A DNA stretch of 7,594 bases from Pseudomonadota bacterium (GCA_021779655.1 JAJYAF010000098.1:1-7594); one strand, 5' to 3'. Shown: positions 1-6,240, counted from the stretch's first letter. The notes: generated from the sequence alone by a model not told the origin. Numbers and translations are program-made.

Positions 1-489
1 CGCCGCGATGACGCCATGGTTGGCGAGCGTCCCGCCAGCCAGATACACGCCGCTCTGCGCGGTGACCGTGCCGGTATTCGTAATGGTGGAGCCGGTGAGC
101 TTGATCCCGATATTGGTCGCGGAAATCAAGCGGTAATTGAACAGATCAGCGTCCGAGCCAAGAACACCGAATTCCCCGGACAGCGTTCCGGAATTGTCGA
201 TCCGCACCCCGCCATATACCGAGTTCGCCACCTTGATACCGGCCACACCGCCTTCGATCAAGGAGTGGTTGATTATGGTCGCGTTAGCCTGACCGACATA
301 AATTCCGTCGCTGCTGCCGATCACCGCGCCGCTATTGGTCACGGTGCCGGCAACACCACTGGAAATCAGGATGCCGTATCCATTGGCGTTATCGACCGTG
401 CCGGCGGCCGTGATACTCAGCGGGCTCACGACATTATAGCCCAGGTTAACGCCGCTTGTAACAATCGAGGAGATGATGCTGCCGCTCAT
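1..489 (-). CDS. N-terminal part of a beta-solenoid repeat protein (adhesin/autotransporter-passenger-like), truncated by window edge
   Basis: Reading the minus strand from an ATG at 487-489 gives 163 codons without a stop up to the window edge, so the C-terminal part lies outside. The protein is rich in Gly, Thr, Ser, Asn, Val and Ile and is built of loose repeats of about 20 residues with recurring turns such as GTVTNSG (48-54), TNTGTV (137-142), DGIYV (61-65) and SGVYL (146-150). This is the look of a right-handed beta-helix as in haemagglutinin or autotransporter passengers. No N-terminal signal peptide is visible: the protein starts MSGSIISSIVTSG with no basic and hydrophobic leader. If it is exported, this suggests a C-terminal signal or another route. 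An in-frame stop lies upstream and no other ATG intervenes. The Shine-Dalgarno is weak (GGGA about 5 nt before ATG). The plus strand is also open across this stretch, but that translation has no repeat logic. The family assignment is good, the precise function unknown. Confidence 0.75.
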   Translation of the reverse strand, partial: MSGSIISSIVTSGVNLGYNVVSPLSITAAGTVDNANGYGILISSGVAGTVTNSGAVIGSSDGIYVGQANATIINHSLIEGGVAGIKVANSVYGGVRIDNSGTLSGEFGVLGSDADLFNYRLISATNIGIKLTGSTITNTGTVTAQSGVYLAGGTLANHGVIAA

Positions 490-514
490 GGGTTCCCAAA
501 CTTATGCCAGTCGT

Positions 515-520
515 ATCATA
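515..520 (-). promoter_or_regulatory. weak candidate -10 box for the beta-solenoid gene
   Basis: Read on the minus strand the hexamer is TATGAT, one mismatch from TATAAT, about 25 nt upstream of the ATG at 489. The surrounding stretch (about 505-550) is clearly more AT-rich than the rest of the window. I find no convincing -35 hexamer at 16-18 nt, so this is only a candidate. A small inverted repeat, TAAGC/GCTTA at 534-547, lies just upstream and could be part of the control region. Confidence 0.25.
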
Positions 521-680
521 AAATAGACTAATCTAAGCGATTGCTTACCTTGCCTTTACAACCATCGCTGGCAGGAATCAAAGAATTTCGCAATACGTTC
601 CCGGCCATTATCCTGGCCCTAATACCAATCCGCGAAAACGCACCTGTCTGATAGAGTCAATGAATTGGCGGGCTGGTATA

Positions 681-710
681 ATACCAATCCGCAAAAATGC
701 GGATTGGTAT
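681..710. repeat. perfect 13-bp hairpin with AAAA loop (central REP unit)
   Basis: The arms 681-693 (ATACCAATCCGCA) and 698-710 are exact reverse complements around the tetraloop AAAA at 694-697. No T-tract follows, so it is not a standard intrinsic terminator for plus-strand transcripts. It abuts repeat unit 1 almost directly (one base between) and is followed at once by a second, GC-only hairpin at 711-740. Confidence 0.8.
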
Positions 711-740
711 GCGCGCGGGGTTGGTGGGGCGGCCGCGCGC
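711..740. repeat. GC-only stem with G-rich loop
   Basis: GCGCGCGG at 711-718 pairs perfectly with CCGCGCGC at 733-740. The 14-nt loop (719-732) consists almost entirely of G runs separated by T or C. It separates the central hairpin from repeat unit 3. It may be a structural part of the repeat cluster; no function can be read from the sequence. Confidence 0.5.
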
Positions 741-841
741 GAAATCAAAGCCTTATACCAGCCCGCCACCTATCTGGAGGAGTCAATCAATTGGCGGGCT
801 GGTATAAGACGGCCTCGCCGATCGCTGCGGGGCTATTGATC

Positions 842-860
842 TGAGCGCCATTCGCGCTCA
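842..860. promoter_or_regulatory. 7-bp inverted repeat, possible operator upstream of the carboxylase operon
   Basis: TGAGCGC at 842-848 and GCGCTCA at 854-860 are exact reverse complements separated by CATTC. The element lies about 165-180 bp before the carboxylase beta start, in a region with no assigned gene. It could be a regulator site or chance in GC-rich DNA. A perfect 12-bp palindrome, GGCCTTAAGGCC (935-946), and a CCGGGCC/GGCCCGG pair (954-969) lie further downstream in the same leader. Confidence 0.25.
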
Positions 861-907
861 ATCTCCCCGCGCTGCGCAAAGCAGCCGATCTAGTGGGGAG
901 CGGGCGC

Positions 908-1027
908 ATGAGCCTGGGCGTGGAAATGGAGTTCGGCCTTAAGGCCACGCCATCCGGGCCCTGGCCCGGGCAGGCGATCTTGCGGACATGCCCAAGCGCG
1001 TTCACCCGGGAGCCGGTGAAGGCATGA
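908..1027 (+). CDS. possible 39-aa leader ORF overlapping the carboxylase start (unproven)
   Basis: An ATG at 908 preceded by GGGGAG (895-900, 7-nt spacing) opens a frame of 39 codons that ends with TGA at 1025-1027, overlapping the ATG of the carboxylase beta gene as ATGA. That geometry is typical of translational coupling. The peptide starts [11 protein letters not shown] and has no recognisable domain, signal peptide or membrane segment, and no run of leucines to suggest classical attenuation. The same frame is open further upstream to a TGA at 842-844. It may be a real leader peptide, the tail of an eroded gene, or chance in GC-rich DNA. I do not recognise it. Confidence 0.2.
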   Translation: MSLGVEMEFGLKATPSGPWPGQAILRTCPSAFTREPVKA

Positions 1028-2649
1028 CGCGGCTGAGCAGCGCGGCCGATCCCGGATCGGAAAACTTCCGGCGCAATGCCCGGCACCATCGCGCCCTGGT
1101 TGCCGAACTTCGGGCGAAAGTCGCGGAAGCGGCGCTGGGCGGACCGCTTGCGGTGCGCGAGCGCCACCAGGCACGCGGCAAGCTGCTCCCGCGCGACCGC
1201 GTGGAGCGGCTGCTCGATCCCGGTGCGCCGTTGCTTGAAATCGGCCAGTTGGCCGCCAACGGCATGTATGACGGGGAGGCGCCGGGCGCCGGTCTGATCT
1301 GCGGCATCGGCCGGGTCAGCGGACGGGAGGTGATGATCGTCGCCAACGACGCCACGGTGAAAGGCGGTGTTTATTTCCCGCTCACCGTGAAGAAGCATTT
1401 GCGGGCGCAGGAGATCGCCCAGGAAAACCGCCTGCCCTGTCTCTACCTCGTGGATTCCGGCGGCGCCAATTTGCCGCACCAGGCGGAAGTGTTCCCCGAC
1501 CGGGAGCATTTCGGCCGGATTTTTTTCAACCAGGCGAATATGAGCGCGCTCGGCATTTCGCAGATCGCCTGCGTGATGGGGTTTTCCACGGCCGGAGGCG
1601 CCTATGTCCCGGCGATGTCCGATGAAACCGTGATCGTGCGCGGGCGGGGGAATGAAAGCCAGGGGGCGATTTTTCTGGGCGGCCCGCCCCTGGTGAAGGC
1701 GGCAACCGGCGAGGTTATTTCCGCGACGGAGCTGGGCGGGGCCGACACGCATGGAAGGCGCTCGGGCGTGGTGGATCATGTCGCGGTGGATGACGACCAC
1801 GCCCTGCTGATCCTGCGCGGCATCGTGGCGCGGCTCAACACGCGCAAGCAGCCCGATCTCGATATCGCGCCGCCGAAGCCGCCGCATTATCCGGCGGAAG
1901 AACTCTATGGCATCGTGCCGCCGGATGTCCGGGCGCCTTATGATGTGCGAGAGGTGATTGCACGGATCGTCGACGGGTCCGAGCTGCATGAATTCAAGCC
2001 GCTCTATGGTACAACGCTTGTCACCGGTTTCGCCCGCATCTGGGGCTATCCCGTGGCGGTACTCGCCAATAACGGCGTGCTGTTCTCCGAAAGCGCGCAG
2101 AAGGCGGCGCATTTCATCGAACTCGCCTGCCAGCGCCGCACGCCGCTCCTGTTTCTGCAAAACATCTCGGGCTTCATGGTGGGCGGCAAATACGAAGCGG
2201 GCGGCATCGCCAAGGATGGCGCCAAGATGGTCACCGCCGTCGCCACCGCCAGCGTGCCGAAATTCACGGTGCTGGTCGGCGGCAGTTTCGGCGCCGGGAA
2301 TTATGGCATGTGCGGTCGCGCCTATGGCCCGCGCTTTCTGTTCAGCTGGCCCAATTCCCGTATTTCGGTGATGGGCGGGGAACAGGCGGCGAGCGTGCTT
2401 GCCACCGTCCGGCGGGACAATATCGAAGCCAAGGGTGGCGCCTGGCCGGCCGAGGAGGAGGCCGCGTTCAAGGCGCCGGTCCGCGCGCGCTATGAAGCCG
2501 AGGGCAATCCGTATTTCGCCACCGCGCGGCTATGGGATGACGGCATCATCGATCCGGCACAGACGCGCGATGTGCTTGGCCTGGCGATTTCCGCCGCGCT
2601 CAACGCGCCGGTCGAGGCACGGCCCCGCTTTGGCCTGTTCCGGATGTGA
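1024..2649 (+). CDS. liuB: methylcrotonyl-CoA carboxylase beta subunit (carboxyltransferase)
   Basis: This is the carboxyltransferase subunit of a two-subunit acyl-CoA carboxylase. It moves CO2 from carboxybiotin to 3-methylcrotonyl-CoA, giving 3-methylglutaconyl-CoA in the cytosolic leucine/isovalerate route. The 541 residues match the family length (about 535). N-terminal (about 40-290) and C-terminal (about 300-535) crotonase-fold halves are present. Oxyanion-hole segments are [11 protein letters not shown] (around 188-198) and [11 protein letters not shown] (G423 in the middle). [20 protein letters not shown] and the C-terminal FGLFRM are typical of the MCC class, whereas propionyl-CoA carboxylases have DSGGARI. 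I chose ATG 1024 because homologues begin near MTxLxSxxDxxSExF and GGTGAAGG precedes it; an in-frame ATG at 988 would add 12 residues. Oddities are a roughly 5-residue insertion near 207-212 and MGFS where relatives usually have MGSC. Geranyl-CoA carboxylase beta (AtuC) is a close paralogue and not excluded. Confidence 0.9.
   Translation: MTRLSSAADPGSENFRRNARHHRALVAELRAKVAEAALGGPLAVRERHQARGKLLPRDRVERLLDPGAPLLEIGQLAANGMYDGEAPGAGLICGIGRVSGREVMIVANDATVKGGVYFPLTVKKHLRAQEIAQENRLPCLYLVDSGGANLPHQAEVFPDREHFGRIFFNQANMSALGISQIACVMGFSTAGGAYVPAMSDETVIVRGRGNESQGAIFLGGPPLVKAATGEVISATELGGADTHGRRSGVVDHVAVDDDHALLILRGIVARLNTRKQPDLDIAPPKPPHYPAEELYGIVPPDVRAPYDVREVIARIVDGSELHEFKPLYGTTLVTGFARIWGYPVAVLANNGVLFSESAQKAAHFIELACQRRTPLLFLQNISGFMVGGKYEAGGIAKDGAKMVTAVATASVPKFTVLVGGSFGAGNYGMCGRAYGPRFLFSWPNSRISVMGGEQAASVLATVRRDNIEAKGGAWPAEEEAAFKAPVRARYEAEGNPYFATARLWDDGIIDPAQTRDVLGLAISAALNAPVEARPRFGLFRM
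2642..2649 (+). promoter_or_regulatory. Shine-Dalgarno of the alpha subunit embedded in the beta gene's last codons
   Basis: GGATGTGA, one mismatch from GGAGGTGA, lies across the final codons and the TGA stop of the beta gene, 5 nt before ATG 2655. It supports 2655 as the start. The alternative in-frame GTG at 2646, which overlaps the stop as GTGA, has no comparable site. The arrangement implies translational coupling of the two subunits. Confidence 0.55.
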
Positions 2650-2654
2650 CCCGC

Positions 2655-4571
2655 ATGTTTTCCTCCCTGCTCATCGCCAATCGCGGCGAGATCGCAAGCC
2701 GGGTGATCCGCACCGCGAAGCGGCTGGGGCTGCGCACTGTCGCGGTATATTCCGAAGCCGATGCCAGGGCGCCCTTCGTGGCCGAGGCGGATGAAGCCCT
2801 GCCCATCGGGCCGGCGCCGGCACGCGAGAGCTATCTCCGCCCCGATAAATTGCTGGAAGCGGCGCGGCGCGGCGGGGCCGAGGCGATCCATCCGGGCTAC
2901 GGCTTTCTTTCCGAAAACGCCGATTTCGCTCAGGCCGTGCTGGACGCCGGGCTGATCTGGGTAGGACCGCCGCCCGCTGCCATCCGGGCGATGGGGCTGA
3001 AGGACGCGGCCAAGGCGCTGATGCAACAGGCCGGCGTGCCGGTCACGCCCGGCTATATGGGGGAGGATCAGTCCGGGACGCGGCTGGAACAGGAGGCTGA
3101 GCGGATCGGCTTCCCGCTGCTGATCAAGGCGGTGGCGGGTGGCGGCGGCAAGGGCATGCGCCGGGTGGACCGCCAGGAGGATCTGCCCGCCGCGCTGGCC
3201 GCCTGCAAACGGGAGGCAATGGCCGCTTTCGGCGATGACCGGGTGCTGCTGGAAATCTATCTCACCCGCGCGCGGCATATCGAGATCCAGATATTCGGCG
3301 ATTCCCACGGCAATATCGTGCATCTCTATGAACGCGACTGTTCGCTGCAGCGCCGCCATCAGAAAGTAATCGAGGAAGCGCCGGCGCCGGGCATGACACC
3401 GGAAGTGCGCGAGACGATTTGCGCCGCCGCGATCCGGTCCGCGCGGGCGGTGCGGTATGAGGGCGCGGGAACGGTTGAATTCATCGCCGATGCCTCCGAC
3501 GCGCTGCGCGCCGATCGCATATGGTTCATGGAGATGAACACGCGGCTGCAGGTGGAACATCCGGTAACGGAAGCCATCACCGGCCTGGATCTGGTTGAAT
3601 GGCAGTTGCGGGTTGCCGCCGGCGAACCGCTGCCGCTCCGCCAGGAGGAGATCGCGATGCGGGGCCATGCCATCGAGGCCCGCCTTTACGCCGAGAACCC
3701 GGATACCGGATTCCTGCCCTCTACCGGCACGCTCAGCCATTTCCGCATGGATTCACGGGCGGTTCGGGCGGACAGCGCGGTCGCGGAGGGAAGCGAGGTG
3801 AGCGCGTTCTACGACCCGATGATCGCCAAGCTGATCGCCCATGGCCCAAGCCGCGAAGCAGCGGCGCGGGTTCTGGCGAAAGCCTGCGCCGGCACGGAGG
3901 CCTGGCCGGTGAAAACCAACGCCGCGTTCCTCGCGCGGACGCTCCGGCATCCGGCGTTTCTGGCCCAGGCGCTCAATGCCCAGGCGCTCGATGCCCAGGC
4001 GCTCGATGCCCAGGCGCTGGATACCGGGTTCATCGAGACGCATCTGGCGGAGTTGCTGGGCTCGCCCGAGCCCGATGCTGCGGTGCTGCGCGCCGCGGCC
4101 TTGCGCCGGCTGGCGCGCGAGCCGGTTGAACCGCCTTTGCGGGGGTTTCGCCTCAATGCCCCGCCGCGCATCGCGGTGCGGCTGCGGTGTCAGGACCAGT
4201 TATACGATGTTCCGCTGTCGCCCGATGCGCTGACCTCCAGCCTTTCCGTCATCCAGAGCCGGGACGAGATCGTGGTGTTCGCCCAAGGCCGCGCCTTTGC
4301 CTTTTCCGATTGGCTTGCCGACGACGCGGGTGATCAGGGCGCGGAAAGCGGTGGCCTCGTGCTCGCGCCGATGCCTGGGCATATTCTCTCCGTAATGGTC
4401 GGCAACGGGGATTTCGTCCAGAAAGGCGCGCCGCTTCTGGTGATGGAGGCCATGAAGATGGAAATGACTCTCACCGCGCCTTGCGATGGCATCGTTGCCG
4501 GACTCGGCGTCGCTCCCGGCGCCCGGGTGAGCGAAGGCGTGATCCTGCTTCATGTGGAACCGCAGGCGTGA
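2655..4571 (+). CDS. liuD: methylcrotonyl-CoA carboxylase alpha subunit (biotin carboxylase + BCCP)
   Basis: This is the biotin-carrying subunit: it carboxylates its own biotin with ATP and bicarbonate and passes the CO2 to the beta subunit. It has 638 residues. The biotin carboxylase N-domain starts FSSLLIANRGEIASRVI. The ATP-grasp domain has the glycine loop GGGGKGM (162-168, after K158) and EMNTRLQVEHP (293-303), with E293, N295, R297 and catalytic E301. R343 matches the catalytic Arg338 of E. coli AccC. The linker/BT domain is about 455-560. The biotinyl domain ends the protein with EAMKMEM, biotin on K601, 37 residues from the C-terminus. Only 5 nt separate it from the beta gene, so the pair is one operon. 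Residues 437-456 are a fourfold AQAL(N/D) repeat encoded by 15-bp tandem repeats, inserted where relatives have a short loop before DTGFIE. Geranyl-CoA carboxylase alpha (AtuF) is the main alternative. Confidence 0.92.
   Translation: MFSSLLIANRGEIASRVIRTAKRLGLRTVAVYSEADARAPFVAEADEALPIGPAPARESYLRPDKLLEAARRGGAEAIHPGYGFLSENADFAQAVLDAGLIWVGPPPAAIRAMGLKDAAKALMQQAGVPVTPGYMGEDQSGTRLEQEAERIGFPLLIKAVAGGGGKGMRRVDRQEDLPAALAACKREAMAAFGDDRVLLEIYLTRARHIEIQIFGDSHGNIVHLYERDCSLQRRHQKVIEEAPAPGMTPEVRETICAAAIRSARAVRYEGAGTVEFIADASDALRADRIWFMEMNTRLQVEHPVTEAITGLDLVEWQLRVAAGEPLPLRQEEIAMRGHAIEARLYAENPDTGFLPSTGTLSHFRMDSRAVRADSAVAEGSEVSAFYDPMIAKLIAHGPSREAAARVLAKACAGTEAWPVKTNAAFLARTLRHPAFLAQALNAQALDAQALDAQALDTGFIETHLAELLGSPEPDAAVLRAAALRRLAREPVEPPLRGFRLNAPPRIAVRLRCQDQLYDVPLSPDALTSSLSVIQSRDEIVVFAQGRAFAFSDWLADDAGDQGAESGGLVLAPMPGHILSVMVGNGDFVQKGAPLLVMEAMKMEMTLTAPCDGIVAGLGVAPGARVSEGVILLHVEPQA
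3963..4022 (+). repeat. in-frame tandem repeat, 4 x 15 bp, inside the alpha subunit
   Basis: There are four adjacent 15-bp copies at 3963-3977, 3978-3992, 3993-4007 and 4008-4022. The consensus is GCCCAGGCGCTCGAT. Copies 2 and 3 are identical; copy 1 has AAT for GAT and copy 4 has CTG for CTC. The frame is kept and encodes A-Q-A-L-N/D four times. The near-identity at DNA level points to recent replication slippage. Confidence 0.95.
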
Positions 4572-4588
4572 GCACGGCCCGCCTGGGC

Positions 4589-4613
4589 GCGCGCCGGTGC
4601 CCGCGTGGCGCGC
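4589..4613 (+). terminator. GC-rich stem-loop after the carboxylase operon, weak terminator candidate
   Basis: GCGCGCC at 4589-4595 pairs with GGCGCGC at 4607-4613 around an 11-nt loop, 18 nt after the alpha-subunit stop. No T-tract follows, so classical intrinsic termination is not supported. It could slow RNA polymerase or protect the 3' end of the mRNA. Confidence 0.25.
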
Positions 4614-4667
4614 ATGGGTGTATTTCCGAAACGCCCGTTCCGGGTGGACAAAATTTTCCCGAAACTC

Positions 4668-4689
4668 TCGGACAATGTGTATTGTTCGA
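4668..4689. promoter_or_regulatory. 22-bp imperfect palindrome, candidate repressor operator before the ALDH gene
   Basis: The left arm TCGGACAAT (4668-4676) and right arm ATTGTTCGA (4681-4689) match at 8 of 9 positions around GTGT. The site lies 66 nt before the ALDH start in a stretch of lower GC content. The size and symmetry suit a dimeric regulator such as a TetR-type repressor, but no regulator gene is in the window. A second small palindrome, GTTCA/TGAAC (4717-4728), lies between it and the ribosome binding site. Possible promoter hexamers nearby (TGGACA at 4645-4650, GACAAT at 4671-4676) have a 20-nt spacer, which is too long to be convincing. Confidence 0.45.
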
Positions 4690-4742
4690 ACCCGATACCG
4701 CCGGATGGCGGGAACCGTTCAAGTGAACAGAAACAGGTAAAA

Positions 4743-4749
4743 GAGGAAA
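4743..4749 (+). promoter_or_regulatory. ribosome binding site of the ALDH gene
   Basis: GAGGAAA ends 6 nt before ATG 4756. It is the clearest Shine-Dalgarno in the window and fixes the ALDH start. Confidence 0.7.
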
Positions 4750-4755
4750 CCGCCC

Positions 4756-6240
4756 ATGGACCAGTCCATTTCTTATGTTCAGGACAAGCTGTTCATCGGA
4801 GGCGAGTGGGTCGCCCCTCTGGATGGCGAACAGGCGGCCTCGATCGACCCGACGACCGGCGCGCCCTGGGCGATGACCGCGTTCGGCGGCAAGCGCGACA
4901 TCGACCGCGCGGTTGATGCCGCCAACGCCGCGTTGAAGGGACCATGGAGCCGCACGACTCCGACGGAGCGCGCCGCGCTTTTGCGCAAACTCGCCGCGCT
5001 GGTGGAGGAGAACGCCGCCCGCATCGCCAAGCTGGAAACCTATGATAACGGCCGGCCCTTGCGGGAGACGAGCGCCAATATCGCGATCGAGGCGCAATGG
5101 TATTATTATTTCGCCGGGATGGCCGACAAGATCGAAGGCCGCATGATCCCGATGAATCCGGACACCGTTGCCTATACGACCCGGGTGCCGATCGGCGTTG
5201 TCGGCGCTATCGTGCCGTGGAACGCGCCGACACTGGTGACGACGATGAAGCTGGCTCCCGCCCTTGCCGCGGGCTGCACCATGGTTGTCAAGCCTGCCGA
5301 GCATACGCCGGTAACCATGTACGAATTCGCGAAATTGATCGAGCAGGCCGGGTTCCCCAAAGGCGTGGTCAACGTCGTGCCGGGTCATGGCACGGTGGCG
5401 GGAGCGCATCTCGCGGCGCATCCCGGCGTGGACAAGCTGGCCTTCACCGGCCACCACCGCATCGCCCAGGATATCATGCGCGCCGGCGCGGAGAACCTCA
5501 AACGCGTGTCGTTCGAGTGCGGCGGCAAGGCGGCGCACATCGTCTTCGACGATGCCGATATCGAACAGGCGACCAACGCGGTTTCCCATGCGGGATTCAT
5601 GGCCTGTGGACAAAGCTGCACGCTCGGCTCGCGCATTCTGGTCCAGCGCAAGCTTTATGACCGGATGGTGGCGGAGGTACGCCAGCGCGCCGAGAAGCTG
5701 CGTGTGGGCAACCCGCACGAGGCGACGACCCATATCGGGCCGCAGACCCACCGCGCGCAACTCGAAAAAACCCTGCGCTACATCGAGATCGGCCGTTCGG
5801 AAGGAGCCGAGCTGGTAACGGGCGGACGCCGCCTGACGGAGCCGGGACTGGAGAACGGTTTCTTCGTCACCCCCACGGTTTTCGCCAATGTCCGGAACGA
5901 CATGCGCATTGCCCAGGAGGAGATTTTCGGTCCCGTCGTCGCGATGATTCCCTTCGATGACGAGGAAGAAGCCATCGCAATCGCCAACGGCACCGAATAC
6001 GGATTGACCGCCGGCCTGTGGACGCGGGATCTGGGACGCGCCCACCGCGTTTCCAACGCGATCAAAACCGGCACCGTGTGGGTGAACACGTTCCGCATCC
6101 TTGATCCGCGCCTGCCCTATGGTGGCTTCAAGCTGAGCGGAATCGGCCGCGAAAACGGCCCTGAGGGGCTCCAGGAATATACCGAGCCCAGAGTGACCAT
6201 GATAAGCCTGAGCGGAAAATATCCCTATCCCTACGCTTGA
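4756..6240 (+). CDS. aldehyde dehydrogenase, NAD(P)+-dependent (ALDH superfamily)
   Basis: This cytosolic enzyme oxidises an aldehyde to the carboxylic acid; the substrate cannot be read from the sequence. Its 494 residues are the usual ALDH length. Conserved points are PWNAP with N156 (oxyanion), KPAE with K179 and E182 (cofactor ribose binding), FECGGK with general base E254, GQSC with nucleophile C288 (34 residues after the Glu, as in known ALDHs), EEIFGPVV, and YGGFKLSGIGRENG near the C-terminus. The cofactor loop normally written FTGSTxxG reads FTGHHRIAQ (230-238), so Ser/Thr are replaced by His-His and the second Gly is missing. With SFECGGKAAHIVF this suggests a distinct subfamily. It follows the carboxylase pair by 184 bp with its own RBS and a possible operator, so it probably starts a separate transcription unit with the SDR genes downstream. 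Confidence 0.92.
   Translation: MDQSISYVQDKLFIGGEWVAPLDGEQAASIDPTTGAPWAMTAFGGKRDIDRAVDAANAALKGPWSRTTPTERAALLRKLAALVEENAARIAKLETYDNGRPLRETSANIAIEAQWYYYFAGMADKIEGRMIPMNPDTVAYTTRVPIGVVGAIVPWNAPTLVTTMKLAPALAAGCTMVVKPAEHTPVTMYEFAKLIEQAGFPKGVVNVVPGHGTVAGAHLAAHPGVDKLAFTGHHRIAQDIMRAGAENLKRVSFECGGKAAHIVFDDADIEQATNAVSHAGFMACGQSCTLGSRILVQRKLYDRMVAEVRQRAEKLRVGNPHEATTHIGPQTHRAQLEKTLRYIEIGRSEGAELVTGGRRLTEPGLENGFFVTPTVFANVRNDMRIAQEEIFGPVVAMIPFDDEEEAIAIANGTEYGLTAGLWTRDLGRAHRVSNAIKTGTVWVNTFRILDPRLPYGGFKLSGIGRENGPEGLQEYTEPRVTMISLSGKYPYPYA

Larger units (their letters stand above)
622..808. repeat. REP/BIME- or MITE-like inverted-repeat cluster
   Basis: A 12-mer of the form ATACCA(AT or GC)CCGC occurs six times in strictly alternating orientation: plus at 622-633, minus at 668-679, plus at 681-692, minus at 699-710, plus at 755-766, minus at 794-805. 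This makes three back-to-back stem-loop units. Units 1 (622-679, 58 nt) and 3 (755-805, 51 nt) are homologous direct copies: their last 39 nt match at 34 positions, and the length difference is one 7-nt gap. Unit 3 has a 17-bp perfect stem (752-768 with 792-808). Unit 2 is the short hairpin at 681-710. No transposase or target-site duplication is visible. The layout resembles REP/BIME mosaics or the remains of a tiny non-autonomous element. Confidence 0.8.
490..1023. other. divergent intergenic region with repeat mosaic and small palindromes
   Basis: This is the space between the minus-strand repeat protein and the plus-strand carboxylase operon. 490-621 is comparatively AT-rich and holds the probable promoter side of the leftward gene. 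622-808 is a cluster of REP-like inverted repeats, listed separately. 809-1023 is GC-rich and holds three short palindromes (842-860, 935-946, 954-969) and an unproven small reading frame (908-1027). No gene of recognisable family was found on either strand, and I could not identify a convincing sigma-70 promoter for the carboxylase operon. Confidence 0.7.

Noticed and set aside
16..531. Plus-strand open frame of 171 codons at the left edge
   Set aside because: It is antisense to a clear beta-solenoid repeat protein on the minus strand; its translation shows no domain or repeat logic.
622..808. CRISPR array or insertion sequence
   Set aside because: Repeats alternate in orientation with no regular unique spacers, no cas gene is present, and no transposase frame or target-site duplication was found.
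988..1023. Upstream ATG at 988 as carboxyltransferase start
   Set aside because: It lacks a Shine-Dalgarno and adds 12 residues not expected in the family, though it cannot be fully excluded.
787..2160. 457-codon minus-strand open frame
   Set aside because: It lies mostly opposite the carboxyltransferase gene, is rich in Arg/His/Gly/Ala as antisense GC-rich frames are, and has no recognisable domain.
2646..2654. GTG start at 2646 for the alpha subunit
   Set aside because: Homologues begin at the MFxxLLIANRGEIA methionine, and the GGATGTGA site is positioned for ATG 2655.
2490..3740. 416-codon minus-strand open frame
   Set aside because: It is antisense to the biotin carboxylase motifs, which are fully conserved on the plus strand.
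4645..4676. Sigma-70 promoter TGGACA ... GACAAT before the ALDH gene
   Set aside because: The 20-nt spacer is too long and GACAAT is a poor -10, so it was not annotated as a promoter.
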